A stretch of DNA of 64,000 nt from Pontixanthobacter luteolus (GTDB taxonomy: Bacteria > Pseudomonadota > Alphaproteobacteria > Sphingomonadales > Sphingomonadaceae). Positions 35,672-45,987 of the stretch are shown here, piece after piece. Made by a program: the position numbers and the translations under genes. Location of the stretch: the NCBI RefSeq assembly GCF_009828095.1, contig NZ_WTYP01000002.1:439001-503000 (forward strand). Direction: 5' to 3'. A model generated the notes under the pieces. That model was given only the letters and a program-made list of their open reading frames with translations. It did not search any database and was not told the DNA's origin. Each line of letters begins with the position of its first letter. The stretch's first letter is position 1.

Positions 35672-36331
35672 TTAACGGTAGAAAATGTGCGTCTTGATGG
35701 TAGCGCGTGCCGTTTTCTGGCGGCTCCATTTGGGACGAACATAATTGGCGTGGAAATAGAGCGAATCGCGTGCTTCGCTTTCCCACAAACCTTCATGCGC
35801 GATGCGGGCGATTGCCTTCGCACGCTTCCATGCGCCGGATCCTTCGCGAACACGCGGCATGCGACCGTTCTTGACGAAGCTGAACTGCGAACGCTGGTGC
35901 ACAACACTGCAATAGCTGGAAGGAAAGACGTCGGAATCGGTGCGGTTGATGATAACCTGAGCAACCGCCAACTGGCCTGCGAGCGGCTCTCCGCGCGATT
36001 CGAAATAAACCGCACCGGCAAGGCAGTGCATTTCGCGCGACAATTCACCCTGAGTGGCGGTTGCGGCGACGAGTTCTTTGAGTGACGAAGCTGATGGAGC
36101 GGCGGCGTCTGCCTGCTCTTCCGTCTCGGTCTCGGCGGGCAGCGGCTGAACCACTTCTTCCGCTACAAACACGGGCACCGTTTCTTCGGTAACCGCGAGA
36201 GACTGTGAATTTTCAATCTCGGATTCGATGCCCTGTTGAGCATTCGCGCCGGAGATTTCGGCGCTTGCGAAAGTAACTGTCATGGTTGCAGCAATTGCTG
36301 CGACACCGGCAAAATGGGTCTTGCGAGCCAT
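35672..36331 (-). CDS. SleB-type cell-wall hydrolase
   Basis: 219 residues: a signal peptide (about 31 residues), an acidic Glu-rich linker (residues 32-85), then a Hydrolase_2 (SleB/CwlJ) domain with HCLAGAVYFESRGEPLAGQLAVAQVIINR, YCSVVHQRSQFSF and the C-terminal ANYVRPKW. The Glu in FESRGE is the likely catalytic residue, acting on peptidoglycan in the periplasm. A TTGACA promoter lies about 190 bases upstream. Confidence 0.92.
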   Translation of the reverse strand: MARKTHFAGVAAIAATMTVTFASAEISGANAQQGIESEIENSQSLAVTEETVPVFVAEEVVQPLPAETETEEQADAAAPSASSLKELVAATATQGELSREMHCLAGAVYFESRGEPLAGQLAVAQVIINRTDSDVFPSSYCSVVHQRSQFSFVKNGRMPRVREGSGAWKRAKAIARIAHEGLWESEARDSLYFHANYVRPKWSRQKTARATIKTHIFYR

Positions 36332-36501
36332 GTTTTCACTACATTGTGCGGTGGACGAGCACTGGCGCAGGCTGGGACCTGAAAGAATTAATCAAAAAAG
36401 GGATGGGTCCAGAAAAAGGGCCTGCCGGCCGCCCCCCGTCTGCGTGCTAACCGAATGACCGAATGCCATTCCGCCGCCTGCGCATCGGAAGTTCGATGTG
36501 C

Positions 36502-36529
36502 CAAATAGTTTCAACTGAAATTATGTCAA
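36502..36529 (-). promoter_or_regulatory. candidate promoter of the SleB-type hydrolase
   Basis: On the minus strand perfect TTGACA (36524-36529) is followed after 16 bases by TATTTG (36502-36507). It would give a leader of about 165 bases. It sits directly at the 3' end of the DUF1491 gene, within an A/T-rich stretch. Confidence 0.4.
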
Positions 36530-36530
36530 C

Positions 36531-36866
36531 CTATTTATGTTGCAGTGCGGCAAAACGTTCCGGATGTGCGACATCCAGCTCAACGATCCAGCAATCCGGG
36601 TCCTGCTCACCCCTGCGGTGCACATATTCATCGAAAGCATGCGGGTTTTCGAGGTCTTGCTCTCTGGTAAGCTCGAAACTGCGGGTGTCGTCCAGATGCG
36701 GCATCCGCTCATAGAGACGCGCCGGACCGCCGCGCTCCAGCGTCACGATCAGGATTGTCCCTGCGTCCCGCTCGCCTTTGGAAAGGACAGTCGCAAAGCC
36801 GCCGGCTGCCTGCACTGCACGAATCAACCCAGAAACTTCCAGATGGGCAGGCAGACGAGCATCCAT
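36531..36866 (-). CDS. DUF1491 family protein
   Basis: 111 residues with the DUF1491 pattern: MDARLPAHLEVSGLIRAVQAAGGFATVLSKGERDAGTILIV, then HLDDTRSFELTREQDLENPHAFDEYVHRRGEQDPDCWIVELD. No signal peptide. Function unknown. The ATG at 36866 begins the family-like sequence; a TTG at 36878 overlaps the thioesterase stop but is less likely. It follows ptsN and the thioesterase gene on the same strand. Confidence 0.88.
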   Translation of the reverse strand: MDARLPAHLEVSGLIRAVQAAGGFATVLSKGERDAGTILIVTLERGGPARLYERMPHLDDTRSFELTREQDLENPHAFDEYVHRRGEQDPDCWIVELDVAHPERFAALQHK

Positions 36867-36874
36867 CGTCCGGC

Positions 36875-37339
36875 TCAATCCGTTCGGTAGCCGGGAAGTC
36901 CCGACAGGGAGATGTGCGAACGCATGAAGGTGCCGGTTCCGCGGCCGATTTCGTCGCCTTCTTCATCGATCAGACGCGATTCGGCCACGAATACCCGCCG
37001 CTTGCCGCTGACCCAGTGACCTTCGGCAATGACCTTGCCCTCTCGCACAGGCTTGGTGAAATGCAGGTTGAACGATGTCGTAAGGAGAAAACGGTCGGTG
37101 ACGAGCGTATTTGCCGCATAGAATGCCGCGTCGTCGAGCATCTTGAAATAGATCGTCCCGTGGGCCGCACCAGCGGCGTGATAGGATTGCGGGGTAACAT
37201 TGAACACCAGCCGCGAACGACCTTCGCCGGTGATTTCCAGTGCCGAATCGAACAGATGGTTTACCGGCGCAGACGCATAGAGCCGTTCCAGTGCGCGGTG
37301 GTGCAGCTCCGCGCCTTCGTTCTGCCCGTCAAGCGACAT
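36875..37339 (-). CDS. PaaI-type hotdog thioesterase
   Basis: 154 residues with the PaaI hotdog features: a long N-terminal lead and AAGAAHGTIYFKMLDDAAFYAANTLV (the catalytic-type D in LDDA near residue 95), then FNLHFTKPVREGKVIAEG and RGTGTFMRS. It likely cleaves an acyl-CoA; the acyl group is unknown. Overlaps the ptsN stop by 11 bases. Confidence 0.85.
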   Translation of the reverse strand: MSLDGQNEGAELHHRALERLYASAPVNHLFDSALEITGEGRSRLVFNVTPQSYHAAGAAHGTIYFKMLDDAAFYAANTLVTDRFLLTTSFNLHFTKPVREGKVIAEGHWVSGKRRVFVAESRLIDEEGDEIGRGTGTFMRSHISLSGLPGYRTD

Positions 37340-37790
37340 CGCGGTCCGAACTGTTGGTGAGCAAGGCGTAGAGTGCCTCGCTATCCTGCGCCTCGCTCAG
37401 GGCCTGGTGCATGTCGTCATCGCGGACCATGCGGGAAATAGCCGCCAGCGCGTGCAAATGACTGACGCCTGCATTGATGGGGGACAGAAGGCCGAACACC
37501 AGGTCCACATCCATTCCGTCCGCCGCACCGAAGTCAACCGGAGATTCGAGGCGCAGCAGGACCGCAACCGGACGGTTGATCGTATCGATACGCGCATGCG
37601 GGATCGCCACGCCGCGCCCGAACCCGGTGCTTCCCAAAGCTTCTCTTTCCTCAAGCGATTCCAGCACGGTGTCGCGGTCGACCCCGTACACGGCAGCAAA
37701 GCGATCAGCTGCAGCGGCGAGAATAGCGTCCTTGGTGCCGGCGCGAATTGCCGCGACGGCTTCGGGCAGAAGTTTGAAATTGGCGTCCAT
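37329..37790 (-). CDS. ptsN: PtsN, nitrogen-type PTS EIIA
   Basis: 153 residues of the EIIA-Ntr family. The phospho-accepting His is in VAIPHARID near residue 74, with STGFGRG just before and LLSPINAGVSHLHALAAISRM near 105-125. It acts as a phosphorylation-dependent regulator, not a sugar transporter. It lies downstream of the hpf gene on the same strand, 129 bases away, a pairing seen in many bacteria; rpoN is not here. ATG at 37790 chosen over a TTG six bases upstream. Confidence 0.92.
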   Translation of the reverse strand: MDANFKLLPEAVAAIRAGTKDAILAAAADRFAAVYGVDRDTVLESLEEREALGSTGFGRGVAIPHARIDTINRPVAVLLRLESPVDFGAADGMDVDLVFGLLSPINAGVSHLHALAAISRMVRDDDMHQALSEAQDSEALYALLTNSSDRDVA

Positions 37791-37919
37791 TGGCAAAACT
37801 GATTCTGTCTAACACGATCCGAAGGCTGGGTTCATGCGTACTGAGCGGCAATTTACAAGCCGCAAGTTACTGAAAAACCCGGGTAGTCCAGCCTCGACGA
37901 AAGACGTCAGGAGGACTTC

Positions 37920-38495
37920 TTAATGTGGTTCGACCCAACCGATCGACCCGTCACGGCGGCGATAAACCATATTATGCCGCCCGGTTCCAGCATTTTTGAA
38001 GAACATCGCGTTGGTATCGCGCAGGTCCAGCATCATGACTGCGTCAGCTACGCTGGCTTCGGGAATGTCTACTTTGGTTTCAGCGATAACCAGCGGCGAA
38101 TCGCCGCCCGCTTCTTCTTCCTGTTCTTCGGGTTCAGGTGCTGATGCAAAGATAGTGTAGGCGGCTTCTTCTTCCTTCGAAGCGTGCGCAGCCTGTTCGT
38201 GGCGATCCTTGATCCGGCGTTTGTAACGGCGCACCTGCTTATCAATCTTCTGTGCAGCCTGATCCAGCGCCTGATGCGCGTCATGCGCCTCCGCATGTCC
38301 TTTGACCGTCAGCCCGTGCATCACGTGGGTCACGATGTCGCAGCTAAACGCGCCAGCCGGTGCCTTCCCGAAAGTGACGTGCGAGGATATCGCACTGCCG
38401 AAATATTTGTCGACGATCCCGTTAAGTCGGTCCGCAACGTGAGTCTGGAGTGCTGATCCGGTTTCCACCTGATGGCCTGAGACGCGAATATCCAT
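37920..38495 (-). CDS. hpf: long-form ribosome hibernation-promoting factor
   Basis: 191 residues. The N-terminal ribosome-binding domain (IRVSGHQVETGSALQTHVADRLNGIVDKYF) is followed by a long acidic linker (EEEAAYTIFASAPEPEEQEEEAGG) and a C-terminal dimerisation domain (PEASVADAVMMLDLRDTNAMFFKNAGTGRHNMVYRRRDGSIGWVEPH). This is long HPF, which makes 100S ribosome dimers in stationary phase. The ATG at 38495 starts the domain; the in-frame extension to 38579 is unsupported. Transcribed toward ptsN. Confidence 0.94.
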   Translation of the reverse strand: MDIRVSGHQVETGSALQTHVADRLNGIVDKYFGSAISSHVTFGKAPAGAFSCDIVTHVMHGLTVKGHAEAHDAHQALDQAAQKIDKQVRRYKRRIKDRHEQAAHASKEEEAAYTIFASAPEPEEQEEEAGGDSPLVIAETKVDIPEASVADAVMMLDLRDTNAMFFKNAGTGRHNMVYRRRDGSIGWVEPH

Positions 38496-38544
38496 GGTCT
38501 TATTCTCCTTATTCACTGGACCCGACGGGAAGAGGGTTCCCGAC

Positions 38545-39231
38545 CTACTTGCCCCAAAGGGGTGACTTAATATTCTCAATAAACGCTAGATGACGCGCCA
38601 GTTCTTCAGCCGTCGCGCTATGCGGGCGCGGTTCGCGGCGCGGGCCGGTCGTAATGCTGATACTCGCCGTCTCGGTTGTTTCGACGATGACGGTTTCAGC
38701 GGCGAGTTCCAGACCGATCTGCCGGCCGCCCGTCAGTTCAACATAAACCTGGGCGAGCAGCTCCGCATCGAGAAGTGCGCCATGCTTCACCCGGTGGCTC
38801 CGGTCGACACCGTAACGCGAACACAGCGCATCAAGGGAATTCTTTGCGCCCGGATGCTTTTTGCGAGCGATGGCCACCGTATCGACCATGCGGTCCATGC
38901 TGATCGGTTCACGCTCGATCAGCGAGAGCTCGTTGTTGAGAAAGCCAAAGTCGAACCCGGCATTGTGCGCCACCAGCGGTGAATCCTGCAGAAAGTCGAG
39001 AAGATCCTGCGCCACATCACGGAACAGCGGCTTATCGGACAGGAAAGAACTGGAAAGACCGTGAACCGCCTCTGCTGCAGCGGGCATATCGCGTTCCGGA
39101 TTGTAATAGCAGTGATAGCTGGCCCCGGTTTCAACTCGGTTGACCATCTCGACACAGCCGATTTCAACCATCCGGTCCCCGGTTGAGGGGTCTAGGCCGG
39201 TGGTTTCAGTGTCGAAAACGATTTCACGCAT
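38545..39231 (-). CDS. dnaQ: DnaQ, DNA polymerase III epsilon subunit
   Basis: 228 residues with the proofreading exonuclease motifs ExoI FDTETTGLDPSTGDRMVEIG (N-terminus), ExoII LVAHNAGFDFGFLNNEL (near residue 95) and ExoIIIepsilon HGALLDAELLAQVY (near 160). It binds the polymerase in the holoenzyme. Last gene of the dnaQ-coaE-aroE-maf-ppsR row that reads away from the candidate origin. ATG at 39231 used. Confidence 0.95.
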   Translation of the reverse strand: MREIVFDTETTGLDPSTGDRMVEIGCVEMVNRVETGASYHCYYNPERDMPAAAEAVHGLSSSFLSDKPLFRDVAQDLLDFLQDSPLVAHNAGFDFGFLNNELSLIEREPISMDRMVDTVAIARKKHPGAKNSLDALCSRYGVDRSHRVKHGALLDAELLAQVYVELTGGRQIGLELAAETVIVETTETASISITTGPRREPRPHSATAEELARHLAFIENIKSPLWGK

Positions 39232-39286
39232 TAATTGGAATGTGCGCCTCAACCCCGCATTGCGCAAGGGGTCAGACAGATGATTT

Positions 39287-39886
39287 TTAGCTGGGCCGGG
39301 CGCGAAGCTTCTCGATCAGCTCAAGCACTTGCGCCCGCGTTGCGTCCAGCGTTGAACCGGTGTCGATCACATGATCCGCGCGCTCACGTTTTTCAGCATC
39401 GGGCACCTGCAATTGCAGGATATGAGCGAATTTTTCTTCGGTCATACCTGGCCGCCGGAGCACACGTTCGCGCTGCGCTTCTGCCGGGGCAGACACCACT
39501 ATGATGGTGTCGACTGCCGTATGCCCCCCTTTTTCAAACAACAGCGGGATGTCGAACAGCACCATCGGCGCAGAGGCGTGTTCGATCAGGAATGCCTCGC
39601 GCTTTCGCGCAACCGCAGGGTGGACGATGGCCTCCAGCCGGGCGAGCGCATCGGGCTGGGCAAACACGAGCTTGCCAACTGCATCGCGGTCCAGCCCCCG
39701 TTCGCCGGTCGTACCGGGAAATTCAGCCTCGATCGCCGGGAGCAGTTCGCCGCCGGGTCCCTGCATCGCTCGCACTTCGGCATCGGCATCGAAAACCGGA
39801 ACGCCTGCCTCTGCAAACATCGTAGCGACGGTCGATTTGCCCATCCCGATCGAGCCGGTGAGGCCGAGTATCACGGGTTTGCTCAT
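39287..39886 (-). CDS. coaE: CoaE, dephospho-CoA kinase
   Basis: 199 residues. P-loop GLTGSIGMGKST (residues 8-19), then FDADAEVRAM and FDIPLLFEKGG, typical of CoaE, which phosphorylates dephospho-CoA in the last step of CoA synthesis. The start overlaps the aroE stop as ATGA (39883-39886). Confidence 0.96.
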   Translation of the reverse strand: MSKPVILGLTGSIGMGKSTVATMFAEAGVPVFDADAEVRAMQGPGGELLPAIEAEFPGTTGERGLDRDAVGKLVFAQPDALARLEAIVHPAVARKREAFLIEHASAPMVLFDIPLLFEKGGHTAVDTIIVVSAPAEAQRERVLRRPGMTEEKFAHILQLQVPDAEKRERADHVIDTGSTLDATRAQVLELIEKLRARPS

Positions 39887-40746
39887 TGCATCAGCCTTTC
39901 ACGCAATTGTGCATCGTCACCGCGTGGAGGTTTTTTGCCGAAGAACAATTCGAACGCTTCCGCCGCCTGGCCGATCAGCATGGAAAGCCCATCTATGGTT
40001 GCCAGACCCTGCGCGCGGGCGTTCTTCAGGAACTCCGTCTCCAGCGGGTCGGTGACTATATCATAACATACGCTGCGGGGCGGAGCATGGCTGAAATCGA
40101 AGGGCAGGGGGGGCTGGCCGCGCATTCCCAGCGGCGTGGTGTTGACGATAAGATCGAGGCACCCTTCGCGGTCGTCGAAGGCGAAATCGGTGGGCTCCGC
40201 GAAATGCGCGAGCGGCGCGATATGGTGATCGCGAGCCCCGGTAAGTTCCGCGATCAATTCGGCCGCCTTGTCAGTGTTCCTGCCAGCAAGGACCAATACA
40301 ATGTTATGCCGATCAAGCGCGGTGATGACCGCGCGCGAGGCACCGCCAGTGCCCAAAACGCGCGCCATTCGAAACAAGTGGGTCTGATCGAGCAGACCGG
40401 CGAGCGGTTCCAGAAATCCGCCGACGTCGGTGTTGAAACCCCTGAGCGTACCGTCGGGTTGCCGGACCACCGTATTCACCGCGCCGACTTTTTCCGCCAG
40501 CGGGTCCATACTATCCAGCAAAGGTATTATCGCCTGTTTATGCGGCATGGTTACGTTGCAACCTGCCCAATTTTCATCCGACCGGGCATTCGCGAGGTAA
40601 TCCGCGAGCCCCTCGGGCGTGACTTGTGCCGCGCGGTATTCCGCATCGAGGTCAAGCTTCTCGATCCAGAAGCCATGTATCGCGGGCGACTTGGACTGCT
40701 TGATCGGGTCGCCGATCACCTCCGCATAGGGGCGCGGGGCGGTCAC
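39883..40746 (-). CDS. aroE: AroE, shikimate dehydrogenase
   Basis: 287 residues. The N-terminal domain begins [20 protein letters not shown]; the catalytic region [17 protein letters not shown] (Lys near residue 69) and GAVNTVV follow; the NADP-binding segment is [15 protein letters not shown], with NTTPLGM later. It reduces dehydroshikimate in aromatic amino acid synthesis. The GTG start at 40746 overlaps the maf stop (GTGA); longer in-frame sequence upstream lies inside maf and is a shadow. Confidence 0.95.
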   Translation of the reverse strand: MTAPRPYAEVIGDPIKQSKSPAIHGFWIEKLDLDAEYRAAQVTPEGLADYLANARSDENWAGCNVTMPHKQAIIPLLDSMDPLAEKVGAVNTVVRQPDGTLRGFNTDVGGFLEPLAGLLDQTHLFRMARVLGTGGASRAVITALDRHNIVLVLAGRNTDKAAELIAELTGARDHHIAPLAHFAEPTDFAFDDREGCLDLIVNTTPLGMRGQPPLPFDFSHAPPRSVCYDIVTDPLETEFLKNARAQGLATIDGLSMLIGQAAEAFELFFGKKPPRGDDAQLRERLMQ

Positions 40747-41327
40747 TTCGGCAACTCGCCCAGATCGCGCAGCGCGCCCAGAACTGGCAGCAGCGGCATG
40801 CCCAGCACAGTGAACTGATCGCCCGTGATGCTTTCGAACAACTGCACACCCATCGCTTCGATCCGGAATACACCGACACAGCCAGCGACAGCCGGCCATT
40901 CGGCATCGAGATAGGATTCGATAAATTCGGCTGACAATTCGCGCACTTGCAGTGACGCTGTGGCGGCATCTTGCCACAGGATTTCTCCATCGCGGACCAG
41001 CGCTGCACCGCTGTGCAATTGCATTTCCTTGCCTGAAAAGAAGCGCAGATGATCGGCGGCTGCATCGCGGTTTGATGGCTTGTCGAAGCGCTGGCCGCCA
41101 GCAACGACCAGCGAGTCGCTGCCAAGCACGATGGCGCCCGGATGGGCGGGGCTGACAGCCTCGGCCTTCGCGACCGCAAGACCGGCGGCGATTTCGGCGG
41201 GTGATGCACCGGCCATCGATTGTTCTGCGGCTCGCTCGTCTATCGAGGCCGGGACGCTTTCATAGTCAACTCCGGCGGCGTCCAGCATTGCCTTGCGAGA
41301 GAAACTTTTCGACGCGAGGACGATCAT
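40743..41327 (-). CDS. Maf-type nucleotide pyrophosphatase
   Basis: 194 residues, with [29 protein letters not shown] at the N-terminus, VLGSDSLVV near residue 70 and [31 protein letters not shown] near 150-175. Maf proteins hydrolyse non-standard nucleoside triphosphates. Start overlaps the ppsR stop (ATGA). Confidence 0.93.
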   Translation of the reverse strand: MIVLASKSFSRKAMLDAAGVDYESVPASIDERAAEQSMAGASPAEIAAGLAVAKAEAVSPAHPGAIVLGSDSLVVAGGQRFDKPSNRDAAADHLRFFSGKEMQLHSGAALVRDGEILWQDAATASLQVRELSAEFIESYLDAEWPAVAGCVGVFRIEAMGVQLFESITGDQFTVLGMPLLPVLGALRDLGELPK

Positions 41328-42169
41328 ATCGGCTTGGTCCCGACCCGCGGTGCAATTTCGCGCCGCTCCCTTTCGCCGACAAGGTTGATAACCGCCGCTG
41401 CCGTTTCTTCGATCGATCGGCGGGTGACGTCGATCACCGGCCAGCCGTTGTCGGCGAACATGCGGCGGGCGAACTTCACTTCCTCGCGCACGCGTTCGTC
41501 ATCGATATACGATGTCTCCGCCTGTTCGTTGAGCGAGAGCAGCCGGTTGCGGCGGATCTGCACCAGCCGTTCGGGCGCGGTGGTCAGGCCCACCACAAGG
41601 GGTCTCTTCAAGCCATACAGCGCATCGGGCGGCGGGCTTTCGATCACCAGCGGAATATTGGCTGTCTTGTACCCGCGATTGGCGAGATAAATGCTGGTCG
41701 GGGTCTTGGACGAGCGCGATACGCCCGCCAGGACAATATCCGCCTCCTCCCAGTTTTCCCACCCGACCCCGTCATCATGCGCAATCGTATAATGGATTGC
41801 ATCGACCCGTTTGAAATACGCGTCGTCCATCAAGTGCTGCCTGCCGGGCCGTCCATGCGCCTCCTGCCCGAGCTGGTCTTCCAGCGCAGCGGTTACCGCA
41901 TCTAGCGCCGGGACCGCAGGCAGGCTGAGCTGGCGGCAATGGTCCTCCAGTCTTTGGCGCGTCTCCGGATTGACCAGAGTGAACAGCACCAGGCCGGGAT
42001 TTGCCGCAAGGTCGGGGACAATCCGGTCGAGATGCTGCTTCGAGCGGACCATCGGCCAGAAATGGCGTATGATGTCAGCATCTTCGAACTGGGCCAGCGC
42101 GGCCTTCGCAACCATTTCCAGCGTTTCGCCGGTTGAATCTGACAGGAGGTGGAGATGGAGGCGGCTCAT
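41324..42169 (-). CDS. ppsR: PpsR, pyruvate,water dikinase (or PPDK) regulatory protein
   Basis: 281 residues of the DUF299 family, bifunctional kinase/phosphorylase. The P-loop is [21 protein letters not shown] (residues 147-167), with [13 protein letters not shown] at the N-terminus. It regulates PEP synthase or pyruvate phosphate dikinase by ADP-dependent phosphorylation; which partner is not visible. The ATG at 42169 is used. In Caulobacter the homologous gene flanks the chromosomal origin, and here it borders the candidate origin too. Confidence 0.94.
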   Translation of the reverse strand: MSRLHLHLLSDSTGETLEMVAKAALAQFEDADIIRHFWPMVRSKQHLDRIVPDLAANPGLVLFTLVNPETRQRLEDHCRQLSLPAVPALDAVTAALEDQLGQEAHGRPGRQHLMDDAYFKRVDAIHYTIAHDDGVGWENWEEADIVLAGVSRSSKTPTSIYLANRGYKTANIPLVIESPPPDALYGLKRPLVVGLTTAPERLVQIRRNRLLSLNEQAETSYIDDERVREEVKFARRMFADNGWPVIDVTRRSIEETAAAVINLVGERERREIAPRVGTKPI

Positions 42170-42494
42170 GAGAGAATAATAGGCCCGTTTGGTCTGTGGA
42201 GAATGCTGAGCATAAAACACGGGACAAAGCTGACGACAAGTTCGGGCCCGGATTCCATGCCCAGTGCGAGTCCTTACCGAGTCCGTTTATGGACAGGTCC
42301 GCTAGCTTGTCGACAGGCTGGGGACAGCGTGGATAAGCTTTGCTTGACCAAGGGAGTCTGCAGATTCGCATCGGCCCAAAGGGTGTTCAAAGCGGGAGAA
42401 ATCGGGCAGAGAGACGCTATCCCCGATTTCCACAGGGCCAACAGACTCCTTCATCCTCTATATATAAATAATATTATTTAGTTAGGACCCCTCG
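42170..42494 (+). other. candidate chromosomal replication origin (oriC)
   Basis: A 325-bp gene-free gap between ppsR and hemE. Features seen: DnaA-box-like TGTGGAGAA (42195-42203) and CGTGGATAA (42328-42336), each 8 of 9 matches to TGTGGATAA; ATTTCCACA (42426-42434), 7 of 9; a run of 22 consecutive A/T bases (42459-42480); six GANTC sites between 42251 and 42448. The gene context matches the Caulobacter origin, which lies between hemE and the DUF299 gene. Genes on both sides read away from it. No perfect DnaA box is present, so the call rests on context and composition together. Confidence 0.65.
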
Positions 42495-43520
42495 ATGCCT
42501 GGTCTTCTCCTCGAAACCCTGCGCGGAAAGCGCGCTGACAAAGTACCCATGTGGCTCATGCGGCAGGCTGGCAGATACTTGCCTGAATATCGCGAACTGC
42601 GTGCGGAAAAGGGCGGTTTCCTCGATCTGGTCTATGATGCCGAGGCAGCGACCGAAGTGACTCTGCAACCGATCAAGCGGTTCGGGTTCGACGGTGCGAT
42701 CCTGTTTTCCGATATTCTGATCATTCCCTATGCCATGGGCCAGAACCTGGAATTTCTTGCCGGCGAAGGACCTCGTCTCTCGCCAAAGCTCGTCGATCAT
42801 GCGCTCAGCAGCCTTGAAGCTGTGCCACAGCGCCTCGATCCGATTTATGAGACCGTGTCCAGGGTGAAGGCTGGACTCGGCCCTGAAACCACCTTGCTGG
42901 GCTTTGCAGGATCTCCGTGGACCGTGGCAACGTACATGGTGGCGGGAGAGGGCAGCCGCGACCAGCATGAAACGCGCGCCATGGCTTACCGCGATCCTGC
43001 AGCATTCGGCGCGATTATCGATGCAATCGTCGATCTGACCGTCGAATATCTGTCGGGGCAGGTCGATGCCGGGGCGGAAGCGGTACAGATTTTCGACAGC
43101 TGGTCGGGCAGCCTTGCTCCGGCTGAATTCGAGCGCTGGGTCATTGCACCGAACGCCGCAATCGTTTCTGCGATGCATGCGCGCTATCCTGATTTGCCGA
43201 TCATCGGATTTCCCAAGGGTGCCGGCGAAAAACTGCCCGCCTACATGCGCGAGACGAAAGTTTCCGCAGCCGGTATCGATGAAACCGTCGATCCAGTGTG
43301 GGCCGCGCAGAACCTGCCCGAAGGTCTGCCGGTACAGGGCAATCTCGACCCTTTGCTGCTGCTTTCCGGCGGCGAGGCGCTGGATCATGCAGTCCACCGC
43401 GTGCTTGAGGCTTTTCGCGATCGGCCGCATGTTTTCAACCTCGGGCACGGCATTGGCCAGCACACGCCAATCGCCCATGTCGAGCAGTTAATTTCGGCTG
43501 TCAGAGGCTGGAAGGGGTGA
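42495..43520 (+). CDS. hemE: HemE, uroporphyrinogen decarboxylase
   Basis: 341 residues. It converts uroporphyrinogen III to coproporphyrinogen III in heme synthesis. Motifs are VPMWLMRQAGRYLPEYRELR (residues 16-35, with the invariant Arg/Asp-binding loop), GFDGAILFSDILIIPYAMG (near 70), GFAGSPWTVATYMV (near 135) and FNLGHGIGQHTPIAHVEQL at the end. First gene to the right of the candidate origin, an arrangement shared with other alphaproteobacteria. Confidence 0.97.
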   Translation: MPGLLLETLRGKRADKVPMWLMRQAGRYLPEYRELRAEKGGFLDLVYDAEAATEVTLQPIKRFGFDGAILFSDILIIPYAMGQNLEFLAGEGPRLSPKLVDHALSSLEAVPQRLDPIYETVSRVKAGLGPETTLLGFAGSPWTVATYMVAGEGSRDQHETRAMAYRDPAAFGAIIDAIVDLTVEYLSGQVDAGAEAVQIFDSWSGSLAPAEFERWVIAPNAAIVSAMHARYPDLPIIGFPKGAGEKLPAYMRETKVSAAGIDETVDPVWAAQNLPEGLPVQGNLDPLLLLSGGEALDHAVHRVLEAFRDRPHVFNLGHGIGQHTPIAHVEQLISAVRGWKG

Positions 43521-43569
43521 CAATCGCGCCCTTCGTCCCCAATTCGCAACCATGCAGGAAACGCTCGCC

Positions 43570-43995
43570 ATGATTTATCTGTGGCTCAAGGCCGGTCATA
43601 TCATTTTCGTGATCTTCTGGATGGCGGGGCTGTTCATGCTGCCGCGTTATTTCGTTTATCACCAGGAGGCAGACCCCGGCTCGCCCGAGGAAGCGAAGTG
43701 GATCGACCGTGAGCAAAAGCTGCTCAAGATTATTCTCTTGCCTTCGATCATCGTGGTCTGGGTTCTTGGCCTGGCGTTGATGAGCACTGTCGGTGCCCAC
43801 ACCCAGGGCTGGTTCCACGCGAAACTGCTGATCGTGCTGCTGCTGTCGGGCTATCACGGCTGGATGTCGGCATATGCGAAGAAGCTCGCCCGCGGAGAAC
43901 GCCCGCTTCAGGGCAAGGCGCTGCGCCTGATTAACGAAGTGCCCGGTATCGCTGCGGCAATCATCGTGATCCTGGTGGTCGTGAAACCGTTCTGA
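43570..43995 (+). CDS. hemJ: HemJ, protoporphyrinogen IX oxidase
   Basis: 141 residues with about four membrane helices, of the HemJ family (formerly UPF0093). Motifs are LKAGHIIFVIFWMAGLFMLPRYFVYH (heme-binding-type His near residue 10 and the LPR element) and WFHAKLLIVLLLSGYHGWM. It performs the oxidation to protoporphyrin IX. The ATG at 43570 has an AGGAAA site 8 bases upstream; 43552 is an in-frame alternative. Follows hemE directly. Confidence 0.9.
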   Translation: MIYLWLKAGHIIFVIFWMAGLFMLPRYFVYHQEADPGSPEEAKWIDREQKLLKIILLPSIIVVWVLGLALMSTVGAHTQGWFHAKLLIVLLLSGYHGWMSAYAKKLARGERPLQGKALRLINEVPGIAAAIIVILVVVKPF

Positions 43996-44033
43996 TTTTG
44001 CGGTCATCTGCGCCGCGGCACGCTGCAAATCAT

Positions 44034-44062
44034 TTGACGGCGTCCGGCACCGGGCGTAACTG
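44034..44062 (+). promoter_or_regulatory. candidate promoter before rho
   Basis: TTGACG (44034-44039), 17-base spacer, TAACTG (44057-44062). Good -35 and spacing, weak -10. Lies in the 184-bp gap before rho and gives a leader of about 110 bases. Confidence 0.35.
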
Positions 44063-44179
44063 AAAACCCAATTCCGGCTGAGGATCGCTGAACAGCGAAC
44101 CGGTCTGCTTTCTCCAAGCCCAGATTGACCTGCCGGCCACATTGAAATCGCCCGTTTCCGGGCAATGAAAGTACTACAA

Positions 44180-45445
<1,266 letters not shown>

Positions 45446-45489
45446 TCGGGGCGATACACTGCTGCGGCAAGCCACCCAGAAACGCATCG

Positions 45490-45520
45490 CCGCCGGCGTC
45501 AATTGACCCGGCGGTGATTT
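45490..45520 (+). terminator. hairpin after rho, weak terminator
   Basis: Stem CCGCCGG/CCGGCGG (45490-45496 with 45508-45514), loop containing GTCAATTGAC, followed by only a short T-rich stretch (TGATTT). Confidence 0.45.
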
Positions 45521-45597
45521 GCGCAATATAGGGGCACCGGATTGCTGACTGGTGGGTTACACGCAATCTGTTTCGGGTAGGCGATTAGCGAGGGGTC

Positions 45598-45987
45598 ATG
45601 CGCCAGTATATCTACATCAGTACCGCACCGGATCTCTCACGGTCTGAAATCGATTTGATCCTGGCATCATGCTCCCGCAACAATGCCGAACGCGGCGTGA
45701 CCGGAATGCTCCTGTATAATGGGCGCAACTTTCTCCAGCTTCTGGAAGGCGAGCAGGAAGACCTGATGTGGGTCATGCGGCGGATCGCCAGCGACACGCG
45801 GCACAGCGGTGTTTCAAAGCTGGAAGACATCTACACCGAAGAACGCGCCTGCCCTGACTGGACAATGCGCCATATCCGTTTGGTCGATGATGTTGACGCG
45901 CGCCAAAGCACGTTGGAGGCAGAATTGCCGGATGCTCTTGACCCGCAGCTCAGACGCACGATCCTGAACTTTGCCGCGCTAAACTAG
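45598..45987 (+). CDS. BLUF-domain blue-light photoreceptor
   Basis: 129 residues made almost entirely of a BLUF domain. Flavin-binding residues are visible: Tyr6 in YIYIS, Asn28/29 in CSRNNAERGVTGMLLY and Gln47 in NFLQLLEG. BLUF proteins bind FAD and respond to blue light; without an output domain it presumably acts through a partner protein. Divergent in direction from rho's neighbours on the right; its TAG overlaps the stop of the converging SnoaL-like gene (CTAG). Confidence 0.92.
   Translation: MRQYIYISTAPDLSRSEIDLILASCSRNNAERGVTGMLLYNGRNFLQLLEGEQEDLMWVMRRIASDTRHSGVSKLEDIYTEERACPDWTMRHIRLVDDVDARQSTLEAELPDALDPQLRRTILNFAALN

Noticed and set aside
37923-38144. plus-strand 73-codon frame with an AGGAGGA site in front
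   Set aside because: The frame lies antisense to hpf and the purine-rich stretch is simply the reverse of the hpf 3' flank; the protein has no recognisable features.
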